From Diadema setosum (taxonomy: Eukaryota > Echinodermata > Echinoidea > Diadematoida > Diadematidae), in the NCBI GenBank assembly GCA_033980235.1, contig CM067065.1, positions 10,190,373-10,254,372 on the forward strand: 64,000 nucleotides of DNA, written 5' to 3'. The first letter of the stretch is position 1. Each line of letters starts with the position of its first letter. This document shows positions 12,269 to 24,649 of the stretch, piece by piece. The notes under the pieces are model-generated. The model saw nothing but the letters and a program-made list of their open reading frames with translations. It made no database searches and was not told where the DNA came from. The position numbers and the translations under genes are program-made.

Positions 12269-12828
12269 AAATATTATGATGTATATAAGATTGCATATGA
12301 TATGATACCGAGAGAGATTTATAACATTTTGTTCTTAAAAAAAAAAAATATATCATAATGGTTAAAGAAATGTGTATTAATGCTTGAGTTATTTAAACCA
12401 CGAACGGAGTTTTTTTTTATCATTTCGAGGGAAAAAAAAAATCGAATCTAGGAATCTGGAAGAAATTTCCTTCACTAGAGTTAAATTGAATATATAGTTT
12501 TCGAATAAGGAGACTGTTTTCAGACTATTTTAGTTTTGTGTATATTTGTTTGTTTATTCTTATGTAAAAGTCCATAACATGTATAGATTTTGCGTAGACT
12601 TAGCTTGTGTCAGCGGGGGGGGGGGGAGGGGAATAGAAAATATGAAATGTAGCCTTTACGCTAATGTGTTTATTTCTTCTTCTTTTTTCTTCTTCCTCTT
12701 CTTCATGATGACTTTGTATATTACGAGGTTTTTTGTATTACTTGATGTAACTTTTTTTTTAATTAATATGCATGGACTTATTGAAGAACAGCCTGTGGCC
12801 GAAACAAGTGACGGTGTGAAAAAAAAAA

Positions 12829-12886
12829 TGAATGAATGATAGAATGAATGAATGAATGAATGAATGAATGAATAGATGAATGAACA
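12829..12886. repeat. (AATG)n microsatellite, LINE 3' tail
   Basis: About a dozen near-perfect GAATGAAT units directly follow the poly-A and 3' UTR of the 10790 LINE. Confidence 0.9.
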
Positions 12887-14690
12887 TAAGTTACTGTCAC
12901 TGATATACTCATGATATTCGTATCAACTAGCCGTATCATCGTGCCCGGATACGATAAACAACTGATCTTGTGAAAATAAGGGAGGAAAGTGTTAATTAAA
13001 AGGGAATTTCCTTTTGTACATGAAATAACTTTCGAGTTTTCCGAATGTAAGTGATATAAGTGTTGTACACTCAGAAGTATTCAGGATTTTTTTTTTTTTT
13101 TGAAATAGTCTATACATCATCCAACAAGATTGAATACTGTTCAGCTCTCTTACCGCTCTGAAGGTGGGTGTATGAACGTCAAGCAATATGCTGAAAAATG
13201 ATATAATCACATTTCTGCTTCCTCTGTTTTTTTGTTTTTTCTTCAAATTTCAGGGAGGATGATTGAACAGGCAATCCCCCCTCCTCCATTTCAGGGGTGG
13301 GGGATGTATACCCCCATCCCACCCCCGATTTACGCCCATGGCTTTGTGTAATGTAGCATGCCGATCTGTATCAACGACGTAGGCCTCCCTGTAGACACAT
13401 AGAGAGAACCACACGTGTGCAAAATACGTATCGCTATATGCTTACCTACACATTCAGATAATTATGTATTTTCTCTTCCAACAGAATATAATATATTCTG
13501 TAGAGTAATCTCATATATATGTACTGTAATTATGTCACAGATGTTTGGATAATGAATATCGTTTAAATTGAAGAAACTAGCTATAATGAGAATCATATTA
13601 TTGTATATATATTACATGTTATTATTTGATACCAAAATGTTGTAAATGATGCCTTACAAATAATAAATAAATCATCTGACAGATGTTATTGAATATACAA
13701 TGTTTGGCTGTACAGCGAGAAATAACGGGTATCGACGAAGTCTTAGCAACCACAGTGATTCTTCGTTTATTTTCGATGATTTCGGTATGCCCGAGCCGCA
13801 TCCGAGTCGATGATACGTACATTCACCGTCTGTGTTTGAAAGTTTGTGATTTTTTTGAAGAATACACAGAAACCAATTTAAGTAAGCCAACCGCGAAGAA
13901 GTCAAAGCATGATTAAGCATATCAGCTGCAGATAAAAAAAACAACAACTCATCTCTAACATTCCGCTGAACTTGAGTTACATGACTTCGAAATGAGATTT
14001 CATAATGAATTATAACACCTATTGGAGTTACGGGCTGTTTTTGATGAAGTATACCAGTGCTACAAACAGGACTGATGTGGACATAATATCATTGATGATC
14101 AACTTCACTTAACATTTTATTCTTGAAACCAATATATACATAATAATAAATGATAATAATAATAATAATAATAAATTCAAAATCTATCATCATTCAGTTT
14201 AAGACCATTGGATGCCAGCAAGATTCTTCATGTCTTGCCAACACGCTTCAAGTTCTGCAGTTATGGCGGGTGACAATGAAGACAAAAGAGGTTTAAAAGA
14301 AAATTAGGCTGTGTATCACATGCATAACAATAATAACCAATACAATGCTTGCGCAATATTTTAGTGATTAGTTTCCTAAACAGACCAAACAACAAAAACA
14401 AAACCCGGGCCTCCAACAGAACCCTGGGGTAACCGAAAATCATTAACCAACAACCAATAACAAACAACAAATAACCAATAACCAATAACTAATAACCAAT
14501 AACCATTGCCAATCCTGACAGAATTCTATGCTGCAAGAGCTCAATAACCATCGTTTTTCAATGGGTTAAACAAACGTGTGCGTAGGCCTACGTCTAGGAT
14601 ATACTAGTACATGAAAGTCTTATGTCGCACGAAATGCACACAAAATGTCGAAGAACGTGGCAATAACTCCTACTGTCTTTCATGGTGAGG
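12887..14690. other. No gene recognised; simple repeats
   Basis: The stretch contains (ATA)n near 14152-14174 and an AACCAATAAC-type repeat at about 14445-14510. Open frames around 13672-13947 overlap on both strands with no family resemblance. I see no transposon ends. Confidence 0.5.
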
Positions 14691-15430
14691 GAGATATTTA
14701 TCTAGGGGGTATAGGTCATACTTATCCAGGGAGTATTCTTCGAGGGAGGGGGTAAATTGGGGGTAGTAATCCGGGGGCATCCAGGGCTTTTTATTTATTT
14801 TTTTTATTATTTATTTATTCATTTCATCTATTTTTTTTTTTTTTTTTGGGGGGGGGGGTGGAGTAATTATCCAGGAGGTATTTTTCCAGGTGGTAGTTAT
14901 CCGGGGGTATAGTTATCCGGGGGCAGTTATCCCGGGGGTAGTTATCCGGGGGATAGTTACCCCGGGGGATAGTTACCCCGGGGGTAGTTATCAGGGGGTA
15001 GTTATCCGGGGGGTAGTTATCCGGGGGGTAGTTATCCCGGGGGTAGTAATCCGGGGGGTAGTTATCCAGGGGGTAGTAATCCGGGGCGTAGTTATCCAGG
15101 GGGTAGTAATCCGGGGGGTAGTTATCCAGGGGGTAGTTTTCCTGGTGGTAGTTATCCAGGGGGTAGTTATCCTGGGGGGTAGTTATCCAGGGGTAGTCAT
15201 CCTTGGGGTAGTTATACGTGGGGGAATTGTCCTAAGGGGGAATCGCCCAGGGGGGTGATTGCCCTAGGAGGGTAGTTGTCCGGGAGGTAGATGTCCTACG
15301 GGGTAATTGCCCTGGAGGGTGATTGCCCTAGGGGGGTAGTTGTCCGGGGGTCAGTTGCCCTAAGGGGGAATTTCCCTGGGGGTGATTATCCGGGTGGTAG
15401 TTATCCGGAGTGTGGTTTTCCAGGGGGTAC
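14690..15430. repeat. 15-bp minisatellite array 1 (GGGGGTAGTTATCCG)
   Basis: Degenerate units of GGGGGTAGTTATCCG repeat through the block, densest at 14870-15200, with variants GGTGATTGCCCTAGG toward the right end. Because 15 is divisible by 3 the array stays open and encodes a VVIRG/VVIQG pentapeptide repeat (14890-15258), which I treat as an artefact. A poly-T/poly-G tract sits at about 14831-14858. Confidence 0.95.
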
Positions 15431-15439
15431 TGTTCCTAG

Positions 15440-16270
15440 AACCACAGTTTATTTCTTAATTTCCCAAATATTTCATCAAACCGTATTCGAGATATCTATA
15501 AATTGTAACTTTAAAAAGGCAAAAGCTCCCTCGAACCGGAAGTGTGGTGATAGCTCGCCCCCCCCCCCCCTCCATGCATGAAAGGAGACTGAACATAGAC
15601 AGTTTTCCAAATATGCCACAAAATATTTGCATCAAAACGTTTAAATGCAAGCAGAAACTACAGAATGTCCCTCGTGCGAGAGGGGGGGGGGGGCTGGATA
15701 GCGCTTACCCCTTCCACATTTTTTGATTGACAAATTTCCAGACATTCAAAAAAAGTGTGCTACAGATTTTTGAATTTCAGTTCGAAAACTAAAAAGAGCT
15801 CCCTCGAATATGGGAGAGCTACTTTGCCACCCTCCCATTGCTTGGTCCCCTCTATAGACGTAATACACTTCGGGGAATGACAATTTCCTAATTCTGCACA
15901 AAAAGGGTACTTCGGATCGCTTTATTTCAATTCTAACAACGCAAAAGCTCCGTCGAGAGGAAGGGGAAATCCTTCTCCCTCACCCCAACCCTAAACTCTA
16001 CTTCACTAGATTTTGTTCATACATAGAGATGATGACTCGGAATAAGAGCTAAATTCCGTGATTGTAACACTTTCCTGAAAGAGCCCTATTTATTCCATTA
16101 TTCCTTTTTTTTTTTGCACCAAAAGTTTGCACCACATCGCTGAATTTCAGGTCTGAAAAGACTAAATCACCTTCGTGTGAAAGGACAAATGCCATTTATC
16201 TACCCCCTCATGTGCTTGCTTTTTTTTTTTTTTGATTGTTTGACAGACACCGTTCATGATATTCATAAAA
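15440..16270. repeat. Dispersed repeat with GCTGAATTTCAG core, copy 1
   Basis: GCACCAAAAGTTTGCACC, ATCGCTGAATTTCAG and AAGCTCC-type motifs recur within the segment in the same order as at 29780-30140, together with 'AATAAGAGCTAAAT' and 'GCCGTGATT' or a close match. A related inverted block lies near 54590-54710. The segment separates the two 15-bp arrays. It has poly-C (about 15560) and poly-G (about 15681) tracts. Confidence 0.7.
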
Positions 16271-16274
16271 AAAT

Positions 16275-16775
16275 AGTTATCCGGGGGTAGTTATCCTGGT
16301 GGTAGTTATCCTGGTGGTAGTTATCCGGGTGGTAGTTATCCGGGTGGTAGTTATCCTGGTGGTAGTTATCTGGGTGGTAGTTATCCGGGTGGTAGTTATC
16401 CGGGTGGTAGTTATCTGGGAGGTAATTATCCTGGTGGTAGTTATCCAGGGGGTAGTTCTCCGGGAGGTAGTTATCCAGGGGGTAGTTATCCGGGTGGTAG
16501 TTATCTGGGTGGTAGTTATCCTGGTGGTAGTTATCCAGGGGGTAGTTCTCCGGGAGGTAGTTATCCAGGGGGGAGTTATCCGGGTGGTAGTTATCTGGGG
16601 GCAGTTAACCGGTGGGTAGTTATCCGGTGGGTAGTTGTCCTAGGGGGAATTGCCCTGGGGGTGATTGCCCTAAGAGGGTAGTTGTCCGGGTGGTACTTGC
16701 CCTAGGGGGGAATAGCCCTGGGGGGTAATTATCCTTGTGGTAGTTATCCGGGGGGTGGTTGCCCAGGGGGTAAGT
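16275..16775. repeat. 15-bp minisatellite array 2 (GGTGGTAGTTATCCG)
   Basis: The same 15-bp unit as array 1, with GGTGGTAGTTATCCG dominating, repeats about 30 times. The unit order is more regular, including a duplicated higher-order block around 16440-16580. The 106-residue open frame is a product of the 15-bp period. Confidence 0.95.
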
Positions 16776-17705
16776 GCCCGGATACGCAGTTTCACAATTC
16801 ACTATTGATAATGCTTGTTTCTTGTTGTACGTTACTGCCGTATGCATTCTGCATAATCATATTATTTGCATCAACCTTACGTGCGAATATACACGACTCC
16901 ACAACATACACTCCATACCAGCCACACAATCCGTTGCAAGAGTCACTCTCAACATCTCCACAGCTCCACAGCTTCATGTAGCTCCACAGCTTGTACATAA
17001 TTCACGCAGTGTTTGCATGAATGCATATTCATACATATTCATGATATCATCATATTAACCCGTTCCTTCAGCAATTCTCTGAGAGTCTTTAATGCCCGAA
17101 AACGAGATTCTTTTTGCCCGTCGACAGAGAGGCAGACAGGTTGGTAATTCACCTGTGTGAAGGCAGTCATGCGGTACATTGTATCCCCCTCCCACGGACA
17201 ACTACATGTGCCAGTGAACAACGGAAATATCGATCGGGTGCGAGGAATTATGAATAGACCGTGCGCTGATGAGCTCACAGAATCTTTTGTTCTACAGAAA
17301 ACCAGGTTCCTGAATGAGGTGACTGGGGTCGACGAACCCAGATATCTAACTGATCTCAGCCTTGATCGCTATGTACATGTTCGTACGAGTTTACATCAGA
17401 ACAAGCGAAAAACTAAATCAGGAAAAAGGTACATAATACTGTGAAATATGCATTTTTCAAACAGAAGGAGAACAAATGCTGACAGAATGAACTCAGATCC
17501 TTTTATCAAACCCTCTTTTCTGGGAATTTTAACACAAAGAAACATGAATTTAGGCCATTAAAGCAGGCACTCTTGTCTTCATTTTTCCGTAATACCAGGT
17601 TCCCGTATATCAGTTGCTCCCATGGGAACCTGGTTCCCGTATTAAAGGAACAGGTTAATATTCATAAGCTAGGTCATCTTGGAGCTCCACAGCTCCACAA
17701 TTTAC
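16776..17705. other. No confirmed gene; short repeats and a small inverted repeat
   Basis: CTCCACAGCTCCACAG repeats near 16960-16990 and GGAGCTCCACAGCTCCAC at 17681-17698. Inverted ACCAGGTTCCC (17594-17604) and GGGAACCTGGT (17624-17634) flank a short loop. An open frame at 17157-17444 has coding-like composition but no family I recognise, and I do not call it. Confidence 0.5.
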
Positions 17706-20700
17706 TATTTTTTTTTCGATTCGATTCAAAGTTTATTTCATTTTCCGACAAAACATAAGTTACACTTCTTTTGACAGAGAATAAGGTAAACAGAACATTA
17801 TGTATTGAAAAGAATGTACAACCTTAAGGACCTTATAATAATTATACATTATTGTAAAAAAAGAAACAGAAGTGATCGAAATGAAGTACATGTATAACTT
17901 TGCAGTGCGAAAAATGGAGAGACCCACTAAAAAGACAGAGCTTTAGAATGTGGGCCCCTCTGGAAAAATAACATCAATGGGAAGATTAATTGAAGCATCA
18001 TAAATACAAAAGGGAAAAAAGAAAAAAAGAAGAAGAAGAAGTCTGGAAGCCCACTGAGAATTAGATTCACAGATAAATACATTTACTTTCATAGACGCGA
18101 ACAAACATAGAAAAAGACTAGACAACGAAACAACTACTGAAGACAAGGCTGTACGGGACAAAACGATATTGTAACGCCTGAAAGGAGAAAAGCAAGGAAA
18201 TGAAGGGACGTATGAACAGGAGTAAGACAGAAATTCAAGTCTTTGACGCTTGAGCGAAAGCGTAGATGGCAGCAGACATCCAAAAGAATACAATTTATTC
18301 TTCAAAGAGGAAAAAAGGTAATTAAGTCATTATGTGAGAAAGAAGGCCAAATGGCTAGTTCAGTACTGAAGAGTCATACGATTGCAATAGAAAGGACTTC
18401 AGTCTCCTCTTGAAAGAATAATATAGATGGGGCGTTTTTTATATCATGATTCAAAGAATTCCAATAATTTGGGCCTATATGATAAGTGCATTTTTAGCAA
18501 GGATCGTGCGTAAAAGGGGTAAATGAAATTCATTGGAACGCCTAGTGGAATATTCATGAAATGATTGGTTTTTGAGGAACAGAGGATTAAAAATAGATGG
18601 AAGCAAATTGTTGCAATAATTGTACATAAATTGGCCTAAATTATACAAAAACAGATCTTTAATTTTTAAGAGCTTGCTAGAGGCAAACAACGTGTTTGTA
18701 TGAGAACGTACAGGGGAATGGCAGATAACGCGGAGGGCTTTCTTTTGCAAGAGGGACACTTTTCAAGTAAATTCTGATGCGTGTTGCCCCAAACTAAAAC
18801 TCCATAATTCAAATGAGGCAATATTAACGACGAATATAACATAAGTAATATTTTTTGTGGAATATGAAATTTCGATCTATTTATAACACCTATATTACGC
18901 GATATTATGTTACAAATATTATCAACATGTGATTTCCAGGAAAGTTTATCATCCACAATGACCCCCAAGAATATAATATTTGATACTCTTTGTAGATGAG
19001 AATCATCTAAAACTATATTTGTGTTTAAACTATCAACAGTATTACTAAAAATCATATATTTCGTTTTTTTAGCATTGACTGATAACTTGTTAGCTCTGAC
19101 CCAGTTTGTCACTTTATTCAATTCAATATTGATTTTGTGAACGAGAAAATCAATATCGTTATTGGCGAAAAAATACATTTGTATCATCTGCGAAATGAAT
19201 AAAAGAGAGATCATCAGATACGCGACAAAGATCATTTATATAAATAATGAACGATAACGGCCCTAAAAGACTTCCATGTGGGACGCCACATTTAACTTCT
19301 CTGATAACTGAATCATTATTTATAATTGTAACAAATTGTTTTCTATCGACTAAATAACTCTTGAACCACTCCAAGGCCTTCCCACGTATCCATAATGCGA
19401 TAATTTATAAAGTAAAATGTCATGATTGATGGTGTCGAAGGCCTTGGAGAAGTCCAAGAAAATACTAACTAAATGAGAATGATTATCAATGGCATGAACT
19501 ACTCTATCAACGAAATATAAAAGATCATGCGAAGTACTATGTTTCTCACGAAAACCAAACTGAAAGTTCGTAAAAACTTCATGTACCTTCAAAAAATTGA
19601 TCATTCTCTTATAAATAAGTTTTTCTAAAACCTTAGACAGTGAGGACAATAATGAAATTGGGCGATAATTGCTGACGACAAGTTTATCGCCTTTCTTAAA
19701 TATTGGTATTACTTTAGCCAATTTCATATTATCGGGAAAACACCGTTAAAGATTGACAAATTAAATATGTGAACAAGTGGATCAGCAATCGAGGAAATAA
19801 CACCCTTATGTATAAAAGTATCTATCTCATCATAACCAGAACTTCGTTTGTTCTCAAAAGAGGAAACTATATCAATAATTTCAAATCTATTAGTCGGTGT
19901 AAAAAATATGGAATCAGAGTTGCGCTGGCCTAAAACTTCAGTAAAATGAGTTTCTGTTGCAGGAATAGTTTGAGCATAATTTTCACCTATTTTTGAAAAA
20001 TAGGAATTAAAGATATTTGCAATATGAAGAGAATCATTAATCAATTCATCATTCATTTTAATTTTGTCAATGTCAGAGTTTTTACTCGGAACATTCATGG
20101 CCTGTTTTAGAACTTTCCAAGTATTTTTCATATCAAACCTATATCTCGAGAATTGCTTAAAGTAATATATTTTCTTTTCAGAACGTAAAATCATTGTAAA
20201 AAGTATTTTTTGTATGATGTATATCTATTCTTCGATCGCTCACTTTTTTCCAACTTATATTTGTAATACATACGATTTTTCCTGTTAATTGAACGAAGGA
20301 TTGATTTTGAGATCCAAGGTAACCTGGGTGTTTTTTTTTTTTTTTGTAATTTGTTCTATTTTTTTTTTAATTACATCATCTAAATGATGATTGAATATTT
20401 TCCATAAAATTATGAAAAGATATATTGATACCATCGCTGCCAAACACTCCTGACCAGTCAGCATTCTCGAGAGCCACATCAAAACTAGCTAACTTTTCGG
20501 GTGAAACTCTACGACTAAACAAAGGAAATGAAGAAGGTTTGATATTAGATGATGTTTTAAGAGTAAAATAAGTCATTATTGGAAAATGATCAGTCATATC
20601 TGAAAGAATTATGAAAGAATCGGGGAGGGGTAGAATATTACAAAAAAGGTTATCAATGAGGGTGGCAGAACGATCTGTAATACGTGTGGGTTTGGAAATG

Positions 20701-21640
20701 AGCGGAAGAAAGGATAAGGATAGAAGTGTGTGAAGAAAATCACTAGCGATATTATCATGCTCAGACTTCAGCAAATCAATATTGAAATCGCCGAGTAAAA
20801 AGCAATCCTTATTTCGGAAAACGTGTGAATTTGCCAAATCTGAATAATAGGTTACAAAATCATTAGCGTTTGAATTAGGAGGTCTGTATACAATACCTAA
20901 CATAAGATTTTTACATCCTTGGATGAGAATTTCTATAAACAAAGATTCAACCGTATCGTCCATTCTAGAATTATCTTGATGGACAATAGTTTCAAAGGAA
21001 CATGATAATTATGTACAATGCAACATCCCCACCATTCTTATCAGGCCTATTATTAACAAATAAATCGTAACCATCAATTGCAAAGGAATTTTCTGCATTA
21101 GAAGTTAACCATGTTTCACTAAATCCCATAACCGATAACGACTGACTTTCATCAGTACTTTAAATCATCAAAATGTTTATTTAAACTCCTAATATTTAAG
21201 TGTAACAAAGAAAATGTATCCTCAGAGAAGTTATTAATCATATCTTTGTATTGATTTACTGTAATAATTGCATAACATATTTTGAGTGAAATCATTACTA
21301 AAATCATGAGGCAATTCATTTGCTCCTGTATTCAAGGTATCGGTAACAAAATCATCATAAGGGGTGGTTCCTGTACTGGTTAGCCCACTAACTGGGTCAG
21401 AGTCTAACCTAGTGTTCCTAAACAATTCAAAAAAGTCATCATTCGATAAGGAATAAAATGGAGTATAAAAAAAAAAAAAATAGCCATGATTGAAGGTACG
21501 AGACGAGATTATAAAAGTCTGCGATGTCCACAAAACTAGGATGTCGTAAATAAGTGGATGATACAAGAAAATAACCAGTCGCCAGAAAGAGGCAAAACAC
21601 TGGAGTAATCTACAAGTATATGGCGTCAAAATCACGATAA
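17706..21640 (-). mobile_element. Near-complete non-LTR retrotransposon (CR1/Jockey-type LINE)
   Basis: Read on the minus strand, this holds an AP-type endonuclease domain, a linker, a reverse transcriptase and a C-terminal domain in the canonical ORF2 order, followed by a 3' UTR ending in poly-A (the T run at 17706-17715). The 5' end is set where ORF2 similarity fades near 21640, next to a HARBI1 remnant. No ORF1 was found. The element is longer and less decayed than most others in the window but has at least five frame changes. Clade assignment between CR1, Crack/Daphne and other Jockey-group families needs a tree. Confidence 0.85.
18475..21635 (-). pseudogene. LINE ORF2: endonuclease-reverse transcriptase, frameshifted
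   Basis: Endonuclease motifs, from the N-terminus: LLHLNIRSLNKHFDDL (about 21180-21230), MGFSETWLTS (about 21105-21135), GIVYRPPN (about 20890), LLGDFNIDLL (about 20780), SDMTDHFPI (about 20595). Reverse transcriptase motifs: NYRPISLLSSLSKVLEKLI (about 19625-19675), FGFREKHST (about 19550), FLDFSKAFDTINHDIL (about 19440), CGVPHGSLLGPLS (about 19270) and the catalytic FADDTN box (about 19185). The post-RT motif FLGVIVDDKLSW (about 18945) and the C-terminal region to about 18475 follow. Pieces lie in different frames at about 21230, 20960, 20195, 19725, 19370, 19235 and 18760, so no full-length protein is encoded. The enzyme would nick target DNA and prime reverse transcription from the nick. 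Confidence 0.9.
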
Positions 21641-21727
21641 GCAGGAGATCGCTGAGGAGAAGAACGTAAAACGAGAAAGAGCAGAATAAGGTAAGTGAGA
21701 ACGTTCAGAAGCATCGTCAGAGAAAGA

Positions 21728-22478
21728 ATCAGCGCAACCTCCTCAGACAATGGTGCAACCCCCCAGCTAGCTGGATCACTGGAGTACAAAACAGGATGAT
21801 AGATGATTAGAATGGATGCTTCCTTGACAATGCTTATACGCTGCTGCCATACCCATTTGTATGATATCGTAATAATCTCTCGTATTGTGGAGCTCCACTG
21901 CTCCACGAGGTGCATCCGGGTACTATATACAATACTCGGGGAGTTATGACTAACAGTGCAACCGTATCAGCATGGTATGGTCCACCAACATAGTCTGGCC
22001 TGGGATAAGTTGGCCACAGTTTGGTCTTTATTTTTCACTGATGCGCTAAAAGGGTCCTTTACACAAGGGACGTTGTACTGTATTATTATCTGGGGAAAAA
22101 AAAAGGATTTTATGGGGAAAATTGAGGGATAGGGATACCTATGGACTTACGCTTGAAATGCAACCATACGGGGACTGTATGGTCCATAAACCCAGCTGTC
22201 ACATATATATGAATTTACTATCAATAACAAGTTAAACAAAACTGTTCATTGAGGCCCTATTCATTGTAGGACCCCCACAACATACATTTGATAACAATGA
22301 ACAGCTACAATTACACAACAGCATTGCAATGCAATGTTTTTATGGCACAATCTCATCATAGTCTAATGCAACAGTCTCAAGGAAGCATCCATTCTAATCA
22401 TCTATCATCCTGTTTTGTACTCCAGTGATCCAGCTAGCTGGGGAGTTACACCATTGTCTTAGGAGGTTGCGCTGATTT
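21728..22478. repeat. Inverted duplication of a Harbinger transposase 3' end
   Basis: About 100 bp at 21728-21830 reappears inverted at 22377-22478 with only about four mismatches. The shared sequence encodes the end of a HARBI1-like frame, NQRNLLRQWCN and WITGVQNRMIDD. The 546 bp between the arms has no recognised gene. The arms may be the 3' ends of two copies facing each other. Confidence 0.8.
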
Positions 22479-22930
22479 TTTTCCTTCACGTGAAGCTCTG
22501 TATGGGACTTGTACATCCACAGTGTGTCCATCAGGCTACGTCCTTGCCTCCATTCACCAGGCTCCATGTTCCCACTCCCTCGTTGACGGTCGACAAGTCT
22601 GTTCTGCAACACTGAGTAGCGCGTTCGCATCTGGATCCTGTTGGCCAGGATGTCGAAGGTCTTCTACACCACCCGTCTTGCCGTAGACAGCCTGTAATTG
22701 AAGATCCTCTCTTCACGGGTGAGGTATCTTGAACTGTTCGGCTTCATGAGGTAGGTTCTGAGGGAGAACGCGTTATCACCAATAATGAAAAGGGCACATC
22801 TTGCTTGCCATTGGGAAGGGTTGGTTGGTGCCAGGCTCGGTCAACCTGTGTCTTAGACTCTCTACAAGTTCTTCAAACATGGCTGGTGGCATCCTAATGA
22901 AGTGATAGAATGCACGAAGAACTTTCTCAG
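22394..22930 (-). pseudogene. Harbinger/PIF transposase (HARBI1-like), internally deleted
   Basis: Minus-strand translation gives an N-terminal piece KVLRAFYHFIRMPPAMFEEL (about 22860-22928), then a jump to [17 protein letters not shown] (about 22735-22785) and [16 protein letters not shown] (about 22670-22715). These match HARBI1-type transposases, in which GDNAF and the ARRVVEN box carry catalytic-region residues. The part between 'RHRL' and 'GDNAF', which should hold the first catalytic aspartate, is absent, and a one-base change after ARRVV puts a stop where the conserved glutamate should be. The tail NQRNLLRQWCN ends near 22394. The copy is dead. Confidence 0.75.
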
Positions 22931-24649
22931 CTCCACCATCAACTGATCATACAGTCAAAGGTATATTCTTCTCACGATCCATCCTCGGACCCACACAGTT
23001 CTTGGATATATCCTTCTTCTCCTTGCCTCTAAAATTTGATACCATCTAATTAGTGAACGGGTTGTGGTTCTCCTGTTGAATGAGTGCAACTATCATATAT
23101 GGACTCTTTGATCATCATGGTGGAGAACAGTTGATGTTGAAGACTAAGACCAGGGGTGATGAGGTCTGTAACCACCGCTGCTGGACTCATACTGAGATCC
23201 AGATGATTTTCTCCCCTTTTTATACAAAATATCAGTTGTCCGTTAGGTGTCCTTCTACATTATCTAACATACTTCAGACATCCTAAATATACTTCCTATC
23301 TGTTACAAACAAAGTCCATCTTTTCTTCGAGCAAATTCCAGGGATTGTCATATTAGTGTTCTCTATAAAGACTAAAAATACAAAGCTGATCAAAAACGTA
23401 AGCATCTTTTACTTCTGTTTGTTTCTTTTGTTTTGTTTCATTTTTATTCCGTCCCGAACCTGATCGGGAGCTGACAATAAAGACTTGCTGATTCTCTGTC
23501 GGTCAAAAATTGGTTGTGTTCAAGCGATCTGAAGTAAATATTTCAGTGACACAGCCTTTTACATTGTAGAATGATCAGATGGTAACATGGTGGATGTGAT
23601 GAAGACAATTCAGAATAATGTAATGAAACTTCAGTAAGGCCTTATGTACACTTTCATTCTCGTAGAATATATTCTGCATTATCTTACCGCACGACATTTC
23701 GGAAACTTCACACAGGATTAATCAGCATTAATTAATAACGAGCAATCTTAATAGATTCAAGATTAGCAGTTATAAGCAGTCTACATCTACAAAAATAAGG
23801 AAAAAAAGCAGAAACTGTGAAAACTAAGAGAATAATGATATATTTCCTACTCTTCTCCCTTCCCCTCCCCCTCCTTGTGACAGAGGCAGTGATATAGTTT
23901 AGAGTGTTGTGCTAGGTGTGAATAGGGAACAAAACGGCTTTCAAATGTTGTGATTTCCTAGCAAAGAGAGGTACATGGCTCAACTTATCCTATCCACTGG
24001 CTAATCTTGCCTGATTTTCCCCTAATACACGTATAGATAGAGCATTGCGAAGCGTACGCATATATTAGCGCAGATATAGAAACGGTGCATAATAGGACAG
24101 AAATGTATCTTCCTTTCCGCGTTATAATATTATTATAGTGAGGACACATTTTTGGGAACTTCTATCTAACTGCTTGAGGCAGTGACCAGTTCCTAGTAAT
24201 TATAGGCGTTGTTGTAAATGACCGTGACGCCTTCACTTTCGCAGGATGAAAGGAACGTAGAGGAAGTTATTGTGGTTGTCAAACATTCTGTTCACGGACT
24301 TTTCATGACTGGTTCAGTTCATATTGCCTATAACTTTGCATCGGACATAGAAATACTAAAGTGTAAAAAGAGCGAGTAGACACATAACGATTGATCCCAT
24401 ATGTAGGCAGACAGACTGACAGAAAGATAGGCGAAAACAATAGAACGGAAGGACATAGGGGTACAGGGAATATAGAAAGAAATAGACTGATAGATCAAGA
24501 GGTAGATAGATAGAGAGATAGATAGATGGAATGAAAGAAACATAGAAACATCATAACAGTGATCAAATTATGTTGATAGATAATTAGAAAGACAGATGAA
24601 TAGATACGTAATTAGTTTAATAAGAGATTGAATCGTGTTTTTTGTTGTT
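22931..24649. other. No gene recognised
   Basis: A GATAGATA-type simple repeat lies at about 24480-24535. A segment near 23575-23670 (AACATGGTGGATG, AATTCAGAATAATGTAA) is similar to 25255-25330, so a dispersed repeat is present. The first ~110 bp may hold more of the HARBI1 remnant (a PFPMASK-type piece near 22820 lies left of this). Confidence 0.45.

Larger units (their letters stand above)
10790..12886 (+). mobile_element. Decayed CR1/L2-like LINE with microsatellite tail
   Basis: Translated pieces in several frames give a reverse transcriptase: CGPSNIPAACWNMVADV and FSQGVSPMDWKESR (about 10815-10940), YRPISILSVYSQIVEML (about 11000), CGFRPKHSTATALLNV (about 11100-11150), LDLQKAFDTVDHQIL with a stop (about 11200-11250), then the C-terminal region with LDKLEKLQNRALRIILKK (about 11900-11950). 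A MITE interrupts the C-terminal domain at 12028-12268. The 3' end is marked by an (AATG)n tail at about 12829-12886. The YxDD segment is not intact and many stops and frameshifts are present. No endonuclease domain is seen, so the copy is 5' truncated. Confidence 0.75.

Noticed and set aside
13672..13947. Possible zinc-finger/THAP-type reading frame
   Set aside because: The key cysteine/histidine spacing is absent and the opposite strand is equally open.
14890..15258. 122-residue VVIRG/VVIQG repeat protein
   Set aside because: The 15-bp tandem period keeps a frame open. No start context or neighbouring exon supports a gene.
16299..16619. 106-residue VVI-rich repeat protein
   Set aside because: Same 15-bp minisatellite artefact as the first array.
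14690..16790. CRISPR-like repeats
   Set aside because: The unit is a contiguous 15-bp tandem repeat with no unique spacers, and the sequence is animal-like.
17157..17444. 95-residue frame with coding-like composition
   Set aside because: The overlapping minus frame is also open and I recognise no family. No clear splice sites were found.
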